Shown one piece after another: positions 36,017 to 44,616 of a stretch of DNA of 64,000 bases. The notes under the pieces were generated by a model that saw only the letters and a program-made list of their open reading frames with translations, searched no databases and was not told the DNA's origin. Every line of letters begins with the position of its first letter. Within the stretch, counting starts at the first letter, position 1. Both the position numbers and the translations under genes were made by a program. Source of the stretch: Barnesiella merdipullorum (GTDB lineage: Bacteria; Bacteroidota; Bacteroidia; Bacteroidales; Barnesiellaceae); NCBI GenBank assembly GCA_019116365.1, contig DXBT01000012.1, positions 23,960-87,959 of the forward strand, written 5' to 3'.

Positions 36017-36829
36017 TTAGTCAAGAGGACGGCAATACACCCCGGTAAGAAAACGGCCCGAACGAACGCCCAAGGCCCGTGCCGAGAAAAACTCGTCGCT
36101 GTGCTCCCGGGTGCAGAGTCCGGCCACCTCGATATGTTCCAGCTCCACGCCACAGGCGGTGAGCTCTTCAACAGCTGCAGCCCACAGGTCGATATGGGGC
36201 CGTTGCGACGGATAGCGCCGAACAACGGCCGACTCGTCGAATCCGGCCGCAAGGAATGACTCGACAACCTCATCGCCCACCTCGAAACGATCGGGACCTA
36301 TCGACGGACCCACGGCGGCATACAACCGAGCGGGTTGTGTGCCATAACGAGCCTGCATAGCCTCGACCGAGGCTCGAATGATGTGAGCAGCCATACCCCG
36401 CCATCCGGCATGGACAGCAGCGCAGGCGCGGCTCTCGGAATCGAACAGCAAGACGGGGACACAATCGGCCGTAGAGACAGCTACGGCCACCCCGGGACAG
36501 TGGGTCGCAACAGCATCAACGCCCTCGAGACGCTCGTGCCATACGGCTGCGGGAGCATCCAACCAGTCGTCGGTAACGACAGCCACCCCGGTGCCATGCA
36601 CCTGATGGGGTGCCGCCAGTCGATCAAAGCCCAAGGCCAGGTGCAAACGCTGTCGGTTGGCCGCTACCCGGCCGGGGTCATCGTCGGTATATTCGCCCAG
36701 GTTATCGGCCGAGAAAGGATTACCCGCCACCGCAGCACCGCGCGTAGTCACAAAGGAAACCACCCCCGGCAGCGCATCGAACAAGGCGAAGGAGTACCAC
36801 CTGAATGTATCGGTCTCGTGCAGAATCAT
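36017..36829 (-). CDS. pgeF: Peptidoglycan editing factor PgeF (laccase-domain/YfiH protein)
   Basis: A 270-residue cytoplasmic protein of the YfiH/LACC1 family. The metal-site motifs are visible: PHQVHGTGV, STADCVPVLL and VHAGWRGMAAHI. E. coli PgeF removes wrongly built muropeptide precursors, and homologues act as purine nucleoside enzymes; the exact activity here is not decided by sequence. The ATG at 36829 shares one base with the obgE stop (TAATG), indicating coupled translation; the frame's earlier TTG at 36835 is less likely. Confidence 0.88.
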   Translation of the reverse strand: MILHETDTFRWYSFALFDALPGVVSFVTTRGAAVAGNPFSADNLGEYTDDDPGRVAANRQRLHLALGFDRLAAPHQVHGTGVAVVTDDWLDAPAAVWHERLEGVDAVATHCPGVAVAVSTADCVPVLLFDSESRACAAVHAGWRGMAAHIIRASVEAMQARYGTQPARLYAAVGPSIGPDRFEVGDEVVESFLAAGFDESAVVRRYPSQRPHIDLWAAAVEELTACGVELEHIEVAGLCTREHSDEFFSARALGVRSGRFLTGVYCRPLD

Positions 36830-37965
36830 TACCAATCCTCTTCGTCGAAGTTATCGCCATCAGCCAAGTCGTCGGCCTCATCGTCGAGCCCGACACTCGT
36901 ATCGAAATTGTCCTCCTCGGCTACCCGGTGACGGGCATCGAGGTTGCGGTGAGTCATGGTCATCACCCGGTTGGCCTCGTCGTTGAGTTGGCTCCACAAG
37001 AGGTCTTTCAACTCGGTGATACCCTGCCCCGTCACCGACGAGATAAAGACGGTGGGAATATCGGGCAGGTCACTCTTCAACGCCTCGATCAATTCATCGT
37101 CGAGCATATCGCATTTGGTCACGGCCAACACCCGTTGCTTGTCCTGCAAGTCGGGATTAAAAGCAGTCAGCTCGCGCAACAAAATTTCATATTCACCCCG
37201 AATACTGTCGGCATCGGCCGGTACCATGAACAGCAACACGGCATTACGCTCGACATGGCGGAGGAAGCGCAGGCCCAAACCTTTCCCCTCGCTGGCCCCC
37301 TCGATAATACCGGGAATATCGGCCATCACAAACGAACGGTTGTCGCGATAAGAGACAATTCCCAAGTTGGGCTCGAGCGTCGTAAAGGGATAGTCGGCAA
37401 TCTTGGGACGGGCTGCCGATATGGTAGAGAGCAGAGTCGATTTACCGGCGTTGGGAAAACCCACCAGACCCACATCGGCCAAGAGTTTCAATTCGAGAAT
37501 CACCGTGCGCTCGATAGCCGGTTCGCCAGGCTGGGCATACCGGGGAGTCTGGTTGGTAGCCGACTTGAAATGCCAGTTTCCCAATCCGCCACGCCCCCCT
37601 TTCAAGAGCACCAGCTCCTCGCCGTCTTGCGTCACCTCGCACAGATACTCGCCCGTGTCGGCATCGAACACCGCCGTACCGCAAGGCACCTCGATGGTTT
37701 TATCCTCGCCATCCTTGCCAAAACTGCGGTTGGCCCCGCCGGGCGCACCGTTGCCGGCAAAGACGTGACGCGAGTATTTCAAGTGCAGCAGAGTCCACAA
37801 ATTGCGGTTGGCCCGCAAATAGATGTTTCCGCCACGACCTCCGTCACCCCCATCGGGTCCGCCCTTGGGTACATACTTGGCCCGATACAAGTGCATGGCT
37901 CCGGCGCCTCCTTTGCCCGAACGACAAAGTATCTTCACATAATCTACAAAATTCGACTCTGCCAT
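36829..37965 (-). CDS. obgE: GTPase Obg
   Basis: A 378-residue ribosome-associated GTPase. The N-terminal glycine-rich Obg domain (about 1-158; CRSGKGGAGAMHLYRAKYVPKGGPDGGDGGRGG) precedes a G domain (G1 GFPNAGKST, switch FTTLEP, G3 DIPG, G4 TKCD). The tail is strongly acidic (last ~40 residues), as in other Bacteroidetes Obg proteins. It acts in late 50S assembly and the stringent response. It is overlapped by pgeF. Upstream lie repeats that carry TATCTTTG promoter boxes. Confidence 0.96.
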   Translation of the reverse strand: MAESNFVDYVKILCRSGKGGAGAMHLYRAKYVPKGGPDGGDGGRGGNIYLRANRNLWTLLHLKYSRHVFAGNGAPGGANRSFGKDGEDKTIEVPCGTAVFDADTGEYLCEVTQDGEELVLLKGGRGGLGNWHFKSATNQTPRYAQPGEPAIERTVILELKLLADVGLVGFPNAGKSTLLSTISAARPKIADYPFTTLEPNLGIVSYRDNRSFVMADIPGIIEGASEGKGLGLRFLRHVERNAVLLFMVPADADSIRGEYEILLRELTAFNPDLQDKQRVLAVTKCDMLDDELIEALKSDLPDIPTVFISSVTGQGITELKDLLWSQLNDEANRVMTMTHRNLDARHRVAEEDNFDTSVGLDDEADDLADGDNFDEEDW

Positions 37966-38005
37966 ATTTTATCTCTGTTTTTTATTTTCATCCATATATC
38001 ACGTT

Positions 38006-38207
38006 GCAAAGATAGTGAAAGGTGAGTGCAGAAAGTCAAGCTTGCTTGAGCTTTTTGCCGAACCGCCTCTTATTTTCGCAGTATGCAAAGATAGTGAAAG
38101 GTGAGTGCAGAGGCAAACGAGAAAACTTGTTTTTCAAGTTTGGCTATGCCGAACCGAATCCTGTCTTCTGAAAAGATAGTGAAAGGTGAGTGCAGAGGCA
38201 AACGAGA
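38006..38207 (-). repeat. Two and a half copies of an ~80-bp promoter-bearing repeat upstream of obgE
   Basis: A 25-bp core starting AAAGATAGTGAAAGGTGAGT occurs at 38008, 38087 and 38172, spaced 79 and 85 bp apart. Copies 2 and 3 are identical over 36 bp (38087-38122 and 38172-38207). Between copies lie small hairpins of different sequence (CAAGC/GCTTG; AAACTTG/CAAGTTT) and a shared TGCCGAACC. Copies 1 and 2 have CAAAGATA, a TATCTTTG -7 box facing obgE, with a -33 TTG 20-22 bp upstream. Copy 3 has a degenerate box. A similar element lies at 8604-8662. Confidence 0.8.
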
Positions 38208-38322
38208 TGAAGCTTTCCCATGCGACAAGCAGCTACAACAATTAAAAAAATAAATAAAAATTCACAGTAACGCTTTTTAATAAAGATTTTATGCATACAT
38301 TTTCATATCTCATGAAAACATA

Positions 38323-38330
38323 TACCTTTG
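38323..38330 (+). promoter_or_regulatory. Promoter -7 box for the LRR protein gene
   Basis: TACCTTTG, followed by CA, lies 27 bp before the ATG at 38358 in an AT-rich stretch. Confidence 0.6.
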
Positions 38331-38357
38331 CATAAATAACACCAAAACAAAATAACT

Positions 38358-40394
38358 ATGAAGAAATTTGTTACCTTTTTTGCTGCCATTACGGCACTTT
38401 GCACGTTTCAGGCCCAAGCCGCAGAATCTACAACATTCGAGGCAAACAGAATCCAATACACTGTTACCAGTGAGAATACGGTAGGAGTATCGGGATTCAA
38501 TGAAAATTACGAACAGAACGAATCCCCGGTAACCGAAGTCGTCATTCCTGCAACCGTTGCTTATGAAGGGAAAGACTACACAGTAACCTCTCTCGAGCAG
38601 TATGCTTTCCAATGGCTGTCGGACATTCGCAAAATCGAGATGCCCAATACCGTAACCTCCTTAAAAGACAATGCCATCTACTACAACTACGATTTGGAAG
38701 AGGTAGTCCTGTCTGAAAACCTTACCTCACTGGGAGCTTATGCCCTGGCTTCGAACAGCAAACTGACCTCACTCTCTATTCCTGCCGGAGTGACCGAAAT
38801 TCCCCAAAGCTGTTTCTTTAACGACCAGGCGCTCACCTCAATCACCTTCGCCAGCGACTACACTTCGATAGGCAGCGGAGCTTTCTACAAGACCGCCCTT
38901 ACCGAAATCAATATTCCCGGCAGCTGCAAAACGATTGGCGACAATGCCTTCCAGCTCTGTCCCAACCTCACTCGGGTAACCTTGGGCGAAGGTGTAGAGA
39001 CGTTGAACGAAGGGGCTTTCCGTGAATGTAGCAAACTCTCCGAAATCAACCTTCCGGCCAGTCTCAAGTCGATAGGCGAATATGCTTTTCTCGATAACTC
39101 GTCGCTCGCCTCGGTAAACATTCCGGCCGGTGTATCGGAAATTGGAGATGCCGCCTTCTCATACAATGGCGTCACCGCCTTTGAAGTAGAGTCCGGCAAC
39201 ACCGTGTGCCAAGCCATAAACGGGGTGCTCTACTCGGCCGACGGTAAAGTGCTCATGGCCTATCCTACAAAAGCCGAAGCTACCGAATATACCATTGCCA
39301 ACGGCTGTCTGGGTGTAGGCGAAGGGGCATTTGCCCACTCCAACCTGCAAAAGGTGGTCGTACCCGAGGGGATGCGCGCCTTCGACGACAACGCCTTCTC
39401 CCAGTCGGCACTGGCCGAAATCAACTTCCCGACATCGCTTGTGCTGATAGGCAACCAGGCTTTTGCCAAGACCCAACTGACTACACTCATACTCCCCGAA
39501 AACATGACCAACGTGTATGAAGGGACCTTTGCCCAATGCACTGCATTGAAATCAATCACGATTCCCTCGGGCATCCGATCTATCGAAGCATATGCGTTTA
39601 ACGGTTGCACGGCTCTCACCGAGGTTTTCTGTCTGGGTGCCACTCCTGCCGTCTTGAACTATTACGAGGGCTTCGACCACCCCTTCGGCAACCTTGAAGC
39701 CTCACAAGTGACCGTGTATGTGCCCAAAGGCTGCAAGAGCGACTATGAAAACAGTGAGTGGGGTTACCAGTTCGACAACATCGTAGAATCGGCAACCGGA
39801 GTCCTCACTTACGAAAGCGTACTCCCCGCCAACGACTCGGAGCTCGAAACGCTCGGCACGCTCGAGATTACCTTTGCCGACAACATCTCGCTTCTGCAAC
39901 AATTCCCCGAAGTGACAGTCGTGAAAGGTCAGGAGCTCTATGGCGAACCCGTCGTGAACGAAGGCGGATGGATGGCCTTTGCCAGTGGTAAGACAGTAAA
40001 TGTATTCCCCTCTGACGAGTATCAAGAGGGAGTTCAACCCATTACTCTGGAGAGTGGCGAAGATTACTATGTGACCATCCCGGCCGGTATCGTCGAGAAT
40101 ACCGACGGCTACCAAAACCAGAAAATCGTTCTTCACTTCACCGGCAAGGTTCAGTCGGGCATCGATCAACTCGAAGGCAACGCCTGCTTCGTGGCTCAAA
40201 ATGGAGGTGTACTGCAAGTGGTATTGGGCTCGCTGAACAACTGCACTGTCGAACTCTTCAACGCTACGGGCAACCTCATCGACCGTATAGACGGCGCTCA
40301 GGACTCGGTGTCGTTCCAACCTGCCGCCAGAGGGCTCTACCTCATCTGTGTAACCTCGGGACAGACTGTCAAAACATTCAAAGTGATCAAATAA
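38358..40394 (+). CDS. BspA-like leucine-rich-repeat surface protein with T9SS sorting domain
   Basis: 678 residues. A signal peptide (about 1-21, ending QAQAAES) is followed by TpLRR/LRR_5 repeats of 23 residues (about 60-460), for example LTSLGAYALASNSKLTSLSI, LTEINIPGSCKTIGDNAFQL and LKSITIPSGIRSIEAYAFNG. Then comes a beta-rich region (about 475-590), and the protein ends with a T9SS type A sorting domain (TVELFNATGNLIDRI, GLYLICVTSGQTVKTFKVIK). BspA proteins bind host matrix or other bacteria; the ligand here is unknown. It is on the opposite strand to its neighbours, between adk and obgE, with its own promoter and terminator. Confidence 0.88.
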   Translation: MKKFVTFFAAITALCTFQAQAAESTTFEANRIQYTVTSENTVGVSGFNENYEQNESPVTEVVIPATVAYEGKDYTVTSLEQYAFQWLSDIRKIEMPNTVTSLKDNAIYYNYDLEEVVLSENLTSLGAYALASNSKLTSLSIPAGVTEIPQSCFFNDQALTSITFASDYTSIGSGAFYKTALTEINIPGSCKTIGDNAFQLCPNLTRVTLGEGVETLNEGAFRECSKLSEINLPASLKSIGEYAFLDNSSLASVNIPAGVSEIGDAAFSYNGVTAFEVESGNTVCQAINGVLYSADGKVLMAYPTKAEATEYTIANGCLGVGEGAFAHSNLQKVVVPEGMRAFDDNAFSQSALAEINFPTSLVLIGNQAFAKTQLTTLILPENMTNVYEGTFAQCTALKSITIPSGIRSIEAYAFNGCTALTEVFCLGATPAVLNYYEGFDHPFGNLEASQVTVYVPKGCKSDYENSEWGYQFDNIVESATGVLTYESVLPANDSELETLGTLEITFADNISLLQQFPEVTVVKGQELYGEPVVNEGGWMAFASGKTVNVFPSDEYQEGVQPITLESGEDYYVTIPAGIVENTDGYQNQKIVLHFTGKVQSGIDQLEGNACFVAQNGGVLQVVLGSLNNCTVELFNATGNLIDRIDGAQDSVSFQPAARGLYLICVTSGQTVKTFKVIK

Positions 40395-40415
40395 TCTCCA
40401 AAACACACCGCGCAA

Positions 40416-40446
40416 AAGAGGGCGACCTATATCAGGTCGCCCTCTT
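40416..40446 (+). terminator. Terminator after the LRR protein gene
   Basis: AAGAGGGCGACCT (40416-40428) pairs perfectly with AGGTCGCCCTCTT (40434-40446), loop ATATC, followed by GTTTAT. Confidence 0.8.
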
Positions 40447-40493
40447 GTTTATCCCAAACTGATAAAGAGTGAGACATCTGGAGAAAGAACAAA

Positions 40494-40524
40494 AAAAGGA
40501 GTATCCCCGTGGGGTACTCCTTTT
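40494..40524 (-). terminator. Terminator after adk
   Basis: AAAAGGAGTA (40494-40503) pairs with TACTCCTTTT (40515-40524), with an inner CCCC/GGGG. On the minus strand it is followed by a TTTTT run, 20 bp after the adk stop. Confidence 0.8.
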
Positions 40525-40544
40525 CTCTATCTGGATATTCTGGT

Positions 40545-41117
40545 TTACAAATTGGAGACAACCTGTTTGATGTTCTCAAAAATATCGTCGATGCTGCCCA
40601 TGCCGGGGATAGCCCGATATTTGTTCTCCTTCTGATAGAAGTCTTTGAGAGGGCGAGTCTGGTTATGATACACATCGAGACGTTTCTGGATAGTCTCCAG
40701 ATTATCGTCGCTACGGCCCGAAACCTGTCCACGTTTCAACAGACGATCAATCAGCTCCTGCTCCTCGACCTCAAGTCCCAACACGACATCGACCTGAGCG
40801 TTACGCTCGGCCAGCATGCGGCTCAAAGCCTCGGCCTGGGCTATGGTACGGGGGAATCCGTCGAAGATCACACCCTTCTTGCTCTCCTCGTGCGAATCGA
40901 GCACATGAGCCAAGATATCGACCATCAGTTCGTCGGGGATGAGCTGGCCCTTCGAGATATACGAATCGGCCGTCTTACCCAGTTCGGTACCCTTGGCGAT
41001 TTGCTCGCGCAATACATCACCCGTCGAGATATGGTACAAGCCATACTCTGCGATGAGCTTCTCGCTCTGAGTTCCTTTTCCCGAACCCGGAGCTCCAAAA
41101 ATAACTACATTCAACAT
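40545..41117 (-). CDS. adk: Adenylate kinase
   Basis: A 190-residue kinase interconverting ATP + AMP and 2 ADP. The P-loop is GAPGSGKGT at residues 8-16, followed by STGDVLRE, the DGFPRT AMP-binding motif and the RSDDN stretch. The LID region is short (GQVSGRSDDNLETIQ), so this is the small, zinc-free form. It starts 36 bp after hpt. Confidence 0.97.
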   Translation of the reverse strand: MLNVVIFGAPGSGKGTQSEKLIAEYGLYHISTGDVLREQIAKGTELGKTADSYISKGQLIPDELMVDILAHVLDSHEESKKGVIFDGFPRTIAQAEALSRMLAERNAQVDVVLGLEVEEQELIDRLLKRGQVSGRSDDNLETIQKRLDVYHNQTRPLKDFYQKENKYRAIPGMGSIDDIFENIKQVVSNL

Positions 41118-41153
41118 TTTACCTTATATTATCCTATTCAACCTTGTGTTTGT

Positions 41154-41702
41154 TCAATCTTCGGCAACAACATAAATATCTTTCAGATTGCGTCCCTGCT
41201 CATCATAATCGAGTCCATATCCCACAATAAAGGCAGGGGGTATCTCGAGAGCCACATAATCGGGCTTCACATCGCACTTGAGCGACTCGGGTTTGAAGAG
41301 CAACGTAGCCACTTTTATCTCCTTGGGATTGTGAGCGTTGAGTTGCTTGAGCAGCTGTTGTATCGTGAAACCCGTATCGACAATGTCTTCGACCACGACC
41401 ACCGTGCGCCCCGAGATATCTTGCTGCAAGCCATAGACTTGCTTCACTTCGCCCGTCGAGTGCATGCCCTCATACGATTTCATACGGATAAACGAAATCT
41501 CGGAATCGACCTTAATTTCACGAAAGAGATCGGCCGCAAAAACAAATGCGCCGTTCAATACACATAAAAAAAGAGGGTTCTTCCCGGCCAGGTCTTCGTT
41601 CATCTTCGAAGCTATACGACCCACAGCCGCCGCAATCTCATCTCTCGAAATATAGGGAGTGAAAAAACGGTCTTTAATCTGAATCTTTGTGTCCATTGGC
41701 AT
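41154..41702 (-). CDS. hpt: Hypoxanthine phosphoribosyltransferase
   Basis: A 182-residue purine salvage enzyme. The PRPP-binding loop is VVVVEDIVDTGFT, the N-terminal pattern is FLCVLNGAFVFAADLFREI, and the C-terminal IPPAFIVGYGLDYDEQGRNL region binds the purine. ATG codons at 41702 and 41696 are both possible starts, the second opening MDTKIQ. It has a TAACTTTG promoter box directly upstream and is probably cotranscribed with adk. Confidence 0.95.
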   Translation of the reverse strand: MPMDTKIQIKDRFFTPYISRDEIAAAVGRIASKMNEDLAGKNPLFLCVLNGAFVFAADLFREIKVDSEISFIRMKSYEGMHSTGEVKQVYGLQQDISGRTVVVVEDIVDTGFTIQQLLKQLNAHNPKEIKVATLLFKPESLKCDVKPDYVALEIPPAFIVGYGLDYDEQGRNLKDIYVVAED

Positions 41703-41718
41703 TATTCTGAATGTTGCA

Positions 41719-41726
41719 CAAAGTTA
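41719..41726 (-). promoter_or_regulatory. Promoter -7 box for hpt-adk
   Basis: CAAAGTTA reads TAACTTTG on the minus strand; a TTG lies 22 bp upstream (CAA at 41749-41751). Confidence 0.6.
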
Positions 41727-41833
41727 TAACAAATCGTAAAAACTCCGACAACGAAGGCCTATATTTTTACAGAATTCGATTCTTGGCCGCATCCCCACCC
41801 TACAAAATATTTCACGTTCTGCGTTTTTCTTTT

Positions 41834-41841
41834 TACTTTTG
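41834..41841 (+). promoter_or_regulatory. Promoter -7 box for nnr
   Basis: TACTTTTG lies 49 bp before the chosen ATG at 41891; no clear -33 element. Confidence 0.5.
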
Positions 41842-41890
41842 TATGACTCCTCCCCGGGAGCATAGCCGGGAGAAAAAAGCATATATCGAC

Positions 41891-43417
41891 ATGAAACTGT
41901 TCACTACCCCATCGATCAAGCTGCTCGACCAGCTTACCACAGAATATGAACCCATTACCTCCATCGGCCTGATGGAACGGGCCGCCGAGGCGATTACCCA
42001 AGAGATAAGTAAAATCGTATCGCCCGAACGCCACATCTATATCTTTGCCGGGCCAGGTAACAACGGTGGCGACGCCCTGGCTACCGCCCGACTGCTCATC
42101 GATTTGGGCTATCGTCCCATCGTATATCTGTTTAATACCTCATCCAGTCACCACCTGTCGGCCGACTGCGCCAAGAATCGCGACCGGTTGAAGAATACCG
42201 GCACGACCGATTTTTTTGAAATTACCAATCAGTTTACTCCCCCGGTCATAGAGCCCGACGATGTAATCATCGATGGCCTCTTCGGTGCCGGACTGCGCGA
42301 ACCTCTTACAGGTGGCTTTGCCTCGCTGGTCCGCTATATCAACGAAACCGAGGCCTTCGTCATCTCCATCGATATCCCCTCGGGATTGTTTGGAGAATGG
42401 AATCCCGACGCCTCTCCCGACCGGGTGGTCAAAGCACACCTGACGCTCACCCTCCAGACTCCCAAACTGGCCTTCTTCTTTGCCGAGAATACAAAATATA
42501 CCGGCCAGGTCAAGGTGCTCGACATTGCACTGCACCCCCGGGCTATCGCCGAGACCGAAACCGGCTACTACCTGACGACCGTCACCGACGTGGCTACCCG
42601 GCTCCACTCCCGTGCCAAATTCTCCGACAAGCGCGACTATGGCCACCTGCTGCTGGCTGCCGGTCAGTACAGCATGATGGGGGCAGCCATACTCGCATCC
42701 AAGGCGGCCCTGCACAGTGGTGCCGGACTGGTATCGGTGCACGCTCCACGCTGCGCCAACCTCATCCTGCAAACCGCCGTACCCGAAGCGATATTCTCGC
42801 CCGACAAGGGAGAGGAACACATCGAGGAGATTCCGGCCAATCCCCGTTACACGGCTTTGGCCGTAGGGCCCGGCATGGGTTGCAACGAGACTTCCATAGC
42901 CGCCCTCTTGCACCTGCTCAAAGAGATAAAACAACCTCTCGTGCTCGATGCCGATGCCCTGAACTGCATAGCCCAGGAGCAGAGCATCCTGCGATACCTG
43001 CCCTCGCGCACCATACTCACCCCCCACATTCACGAGCTGGAACGCATGTTCGGCCCCATGAACAGCGATGCCGACCGATTGAAATGCATCACCCACGTAG
43101 CCACCAAATACGACATTATCGTTGTCTTGAAGGGGGCTCACACCGCCATCGCCCTGCCCGACGGTTCGGTACATTTCAACTCGACGGGCAATCCCGGCAT
43201 GGCTACCGCCGGCAGCGGCGATGTGCTCACCGGCATCATCGGCTCCCTGCTGGCCCAAGGCTATCCCCCCGAAGAGGCAGCCATCATAGGCGTGTTCCTG
43301 CACGGTACCGCCGGCGACCTGGCCTCCCAGGAAGAGGGCGAAGAGTATGTCACCGCCGGTGATATCGTAGCCCATTTGGGAAAGGCGTTCAAGCAGATAA
43401 AAGCCACACGAATGTAA
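41891..43417 (+). CDS. nnr: Bifunctional NAD(P)H-hydrate epimerase / ADP-dependent dehydratase
   Basis: 508 residues from ATG 41891. The N-terminal YjeF_N epimerase domain (about 1-215; LMERAAEAI, FAGPGNNGGDALATARLL, DGLFGAGLREPL) repairs the R/S hydrate. The C-terminal ribokinase-like dehydratase domain (about 225-505; LAVGPGMG, LVLDADALN, NPGMATAGSGDVLTGIIGSLLAQG) restores NAD(P)H using ADP. The frame is open back to 41711, but that part overlaps the promoter box and has no family match. A plus-strand promoter box for the next gene follows at 43438. Confidence 0.94.
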   Translation: MKLFTTPSIKLLDQLTTEYEPITSIGLMERAAEAITQEISKIVSPERHIYIFAGPGNNGGDALATARLLIDLGYRPIVYLFNTSSSHHLSADCAKNRDRLKNTGTTDFFEITNQFTPPVIEPDDVIIDGLFGAGLREPLTGGFASLVRYINETEAFVISIDIPSGLFGEWNPDASPDRVVKAHLTLTLQTPKLAFFFAENTKYTGQVKVLDIALHPRAIAETETGYYLTTVTDVATRLHSRAKFSDKRDYGHLLLAAGQYSMMGAAILASKAALHSGAGLVSVHAPRCANLILQTAVPEAIFSPDKGEEHIEEIPANPRYTALAVGPGMGCNETSIAALLHLLKEIKQPLVLDADALNCIAQEQSILRYLPSRTILTPHIHELERMFGPMNSDADRLKCITHVATKYDIIVVLKGAHTAIALPDGSVHFNSTGNPGMATAGSGDVLTGIIGSLLAQGYPPEEAAIIGVFLHGTAGDLASQEEGEEYVTAGDIVAHLGKAFKQIKATRM

Positions 43418-43437
43418 CAGAATGTCAAAACATTTTA

Positions 43438-43445
43438 TATCTTTG
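43438..43445 (+). promoter_or_regulatory. Promoter -7 box for DUF4831-rnhB
   Basis: TATCTTTG followed by CA, 20 bp after the nnr stop and 89 bp before the ATG at 43535. Confidence 0.55.
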
Positions 43446-43534
43446 CATAAATCAAGCAAATGGAACCGGGAACTACAAGCCAAGATCCGGGAATCGATTT
43501 GCCGTTTTAACCCCGTAAAACCAACACAAGACTT

Positions 43535-44602
43535 ATGAAATACGCCCTCTTATCCCTCTGCCTGCTCCTCACGACGAGCCTGGGATTCGCCCAAGAGACC
43601 AAAAGACTCACCGCCGAAAAGCACAACGAGTATGGCCTCATATTCTCTTTGCCCAAAACACACCTCGACCTCGAGGTCGTAGCCACAAAGACCATCCGTA
43701 AAGCGGGCCCCTACTGCCAGTATGCCGAGAAATACCTGGGCATACCGGGAGCCATCACACAAGACTCCGAAGAGTGGAGCATCGCTTCGGTAAAGGCCAT
43801 CCCCTATGGCCTGCCCGATCCCGAGGAGCAATACCTCATGCAGTTTAAGTCGGGCAGCGAGGGCTATATCGTGCTCGACGAAAACGGGCTTTTGCTTTCG
43901 ATCAACACCGAACCCGTGCTCGATACCATCGAACCCGCGGCTCCCAAGGCCAAAAAGAAATCGCCCCTCGACGATAAAGCCTATGCCAAAGTTCTCTCCG
44001 AAGAGTTGCTCATGTCGGCCTCGACCGCCAAGATGGCCGAGGTAGCCGCCAAACAGCTTTACCGCATACGCGAAAGCCGTCTGGACCTGGTCACCGGCGA
44101 AGTGGACGAACTGCCGGCCGACGGGGAATCGTTCAAGCTCGTCATTCAACAACTCGACGAGCAGGAGGCTGCCCTCACGGCTCTGTTCATGGGTACGACC
44201 CAGACCGAGACGGTAGTGAAACACATCGACTATGTGCCCGTCGAAGAGACCACCAACGAGGTGGTGTTCCGCATCTCCGACCTCTATGGCGTGGTTGATG
44301 CCGACAACCTGAGCGGAGCCCCCATATACCTCACCCTGAAGATTACCGAGGAGGGGCAACTCCCCGTCGATAACAAGGGCAACGTGAAGAAGATGCCCAA
44401 AAACGCCGTACCCTATGCCATTCCCGGCAAGGCCGAGGTAACCCTCACCGACGGCAAGAAAACGCTCTTCAAAGGCGAGGTCCCCGTGGCCCAGTTTGGC
44501 GTCATCTTCGGGCTCGACCCCTCGCTCTTTACCGACAAGAAGAACCCCACCTGCGCTACCTTCTATCCCCAAACCGGGGCCATCCGCCAGTTAGGCAAAT
44601 AA
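43535..44602 (+). CDS. DUF4831 family exported protein
   Basis: A 355-residue protein with a signal peptide (MKYALLSLCLLLTTSLGFAQ). The body opens YGLIFSLPKTHLDLEVVATKTIRKAGPYCQYAEKYLG, the pattern I associate with DUF4831 proteins of Bacteroidetes. No catalytic motif or membrane segment is visible, so it is probably periplasmic. Function is unknown. It is followed 14 bp later by rnhB, probably as one transcript. Confidence 0.78.
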   Translation: MKYALLSLCLLLTTSLGFAQETKRLTAEKHNEYGLIFSLPKTHLDLEVVATKTIRKAGPYCQYAEKYLGIPGAITQDSEEWSIASVKAIPYGLPDPEEQYLMQFKSGSEGYIVLDENGLLLSINTEPVLDTIEPAAPKAKKKSPLDDKAYAKVLSEELLMSASTAKMAEVAAKQLYRIRESRLDLVTGEVDELPADGESFKLVIQQLDEQEAALTALFMGTTQTETVVKHIDYVPVEETTNEVVFRISDLYGVVDADNLSGAPIYLTLKITEEGQLPVDNKGNVKKMPKNAVPYAIPGKAEVTLTDGKKTLFKGEVPVAQFGVIFGLDPSLFTDKKNPTCATFYPQTGAIRQLGK

Positions 44603-44616
44603 GGAGAACGGGAATC

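Noticed and set aside
38006..38207. CRISPR array at the short repeats upstream of obgE
   Set aside because: Only three units with unequal length, no regular spacers and no cas genes; the repeats carry promoter boxes instead.
41711..41890. 60-codon N-terminal extension of Nnr
   Set aside because: It contains the TACTTTTG promoter box and no family residues; the ATG at 41891 opens the YjeF domain at the right place.
42140..43483. A 447-codon minus-strand frame antisense to nnr
   Set aside because: Sense frame carries both Nnr domains; the antisense frame has no motifs.
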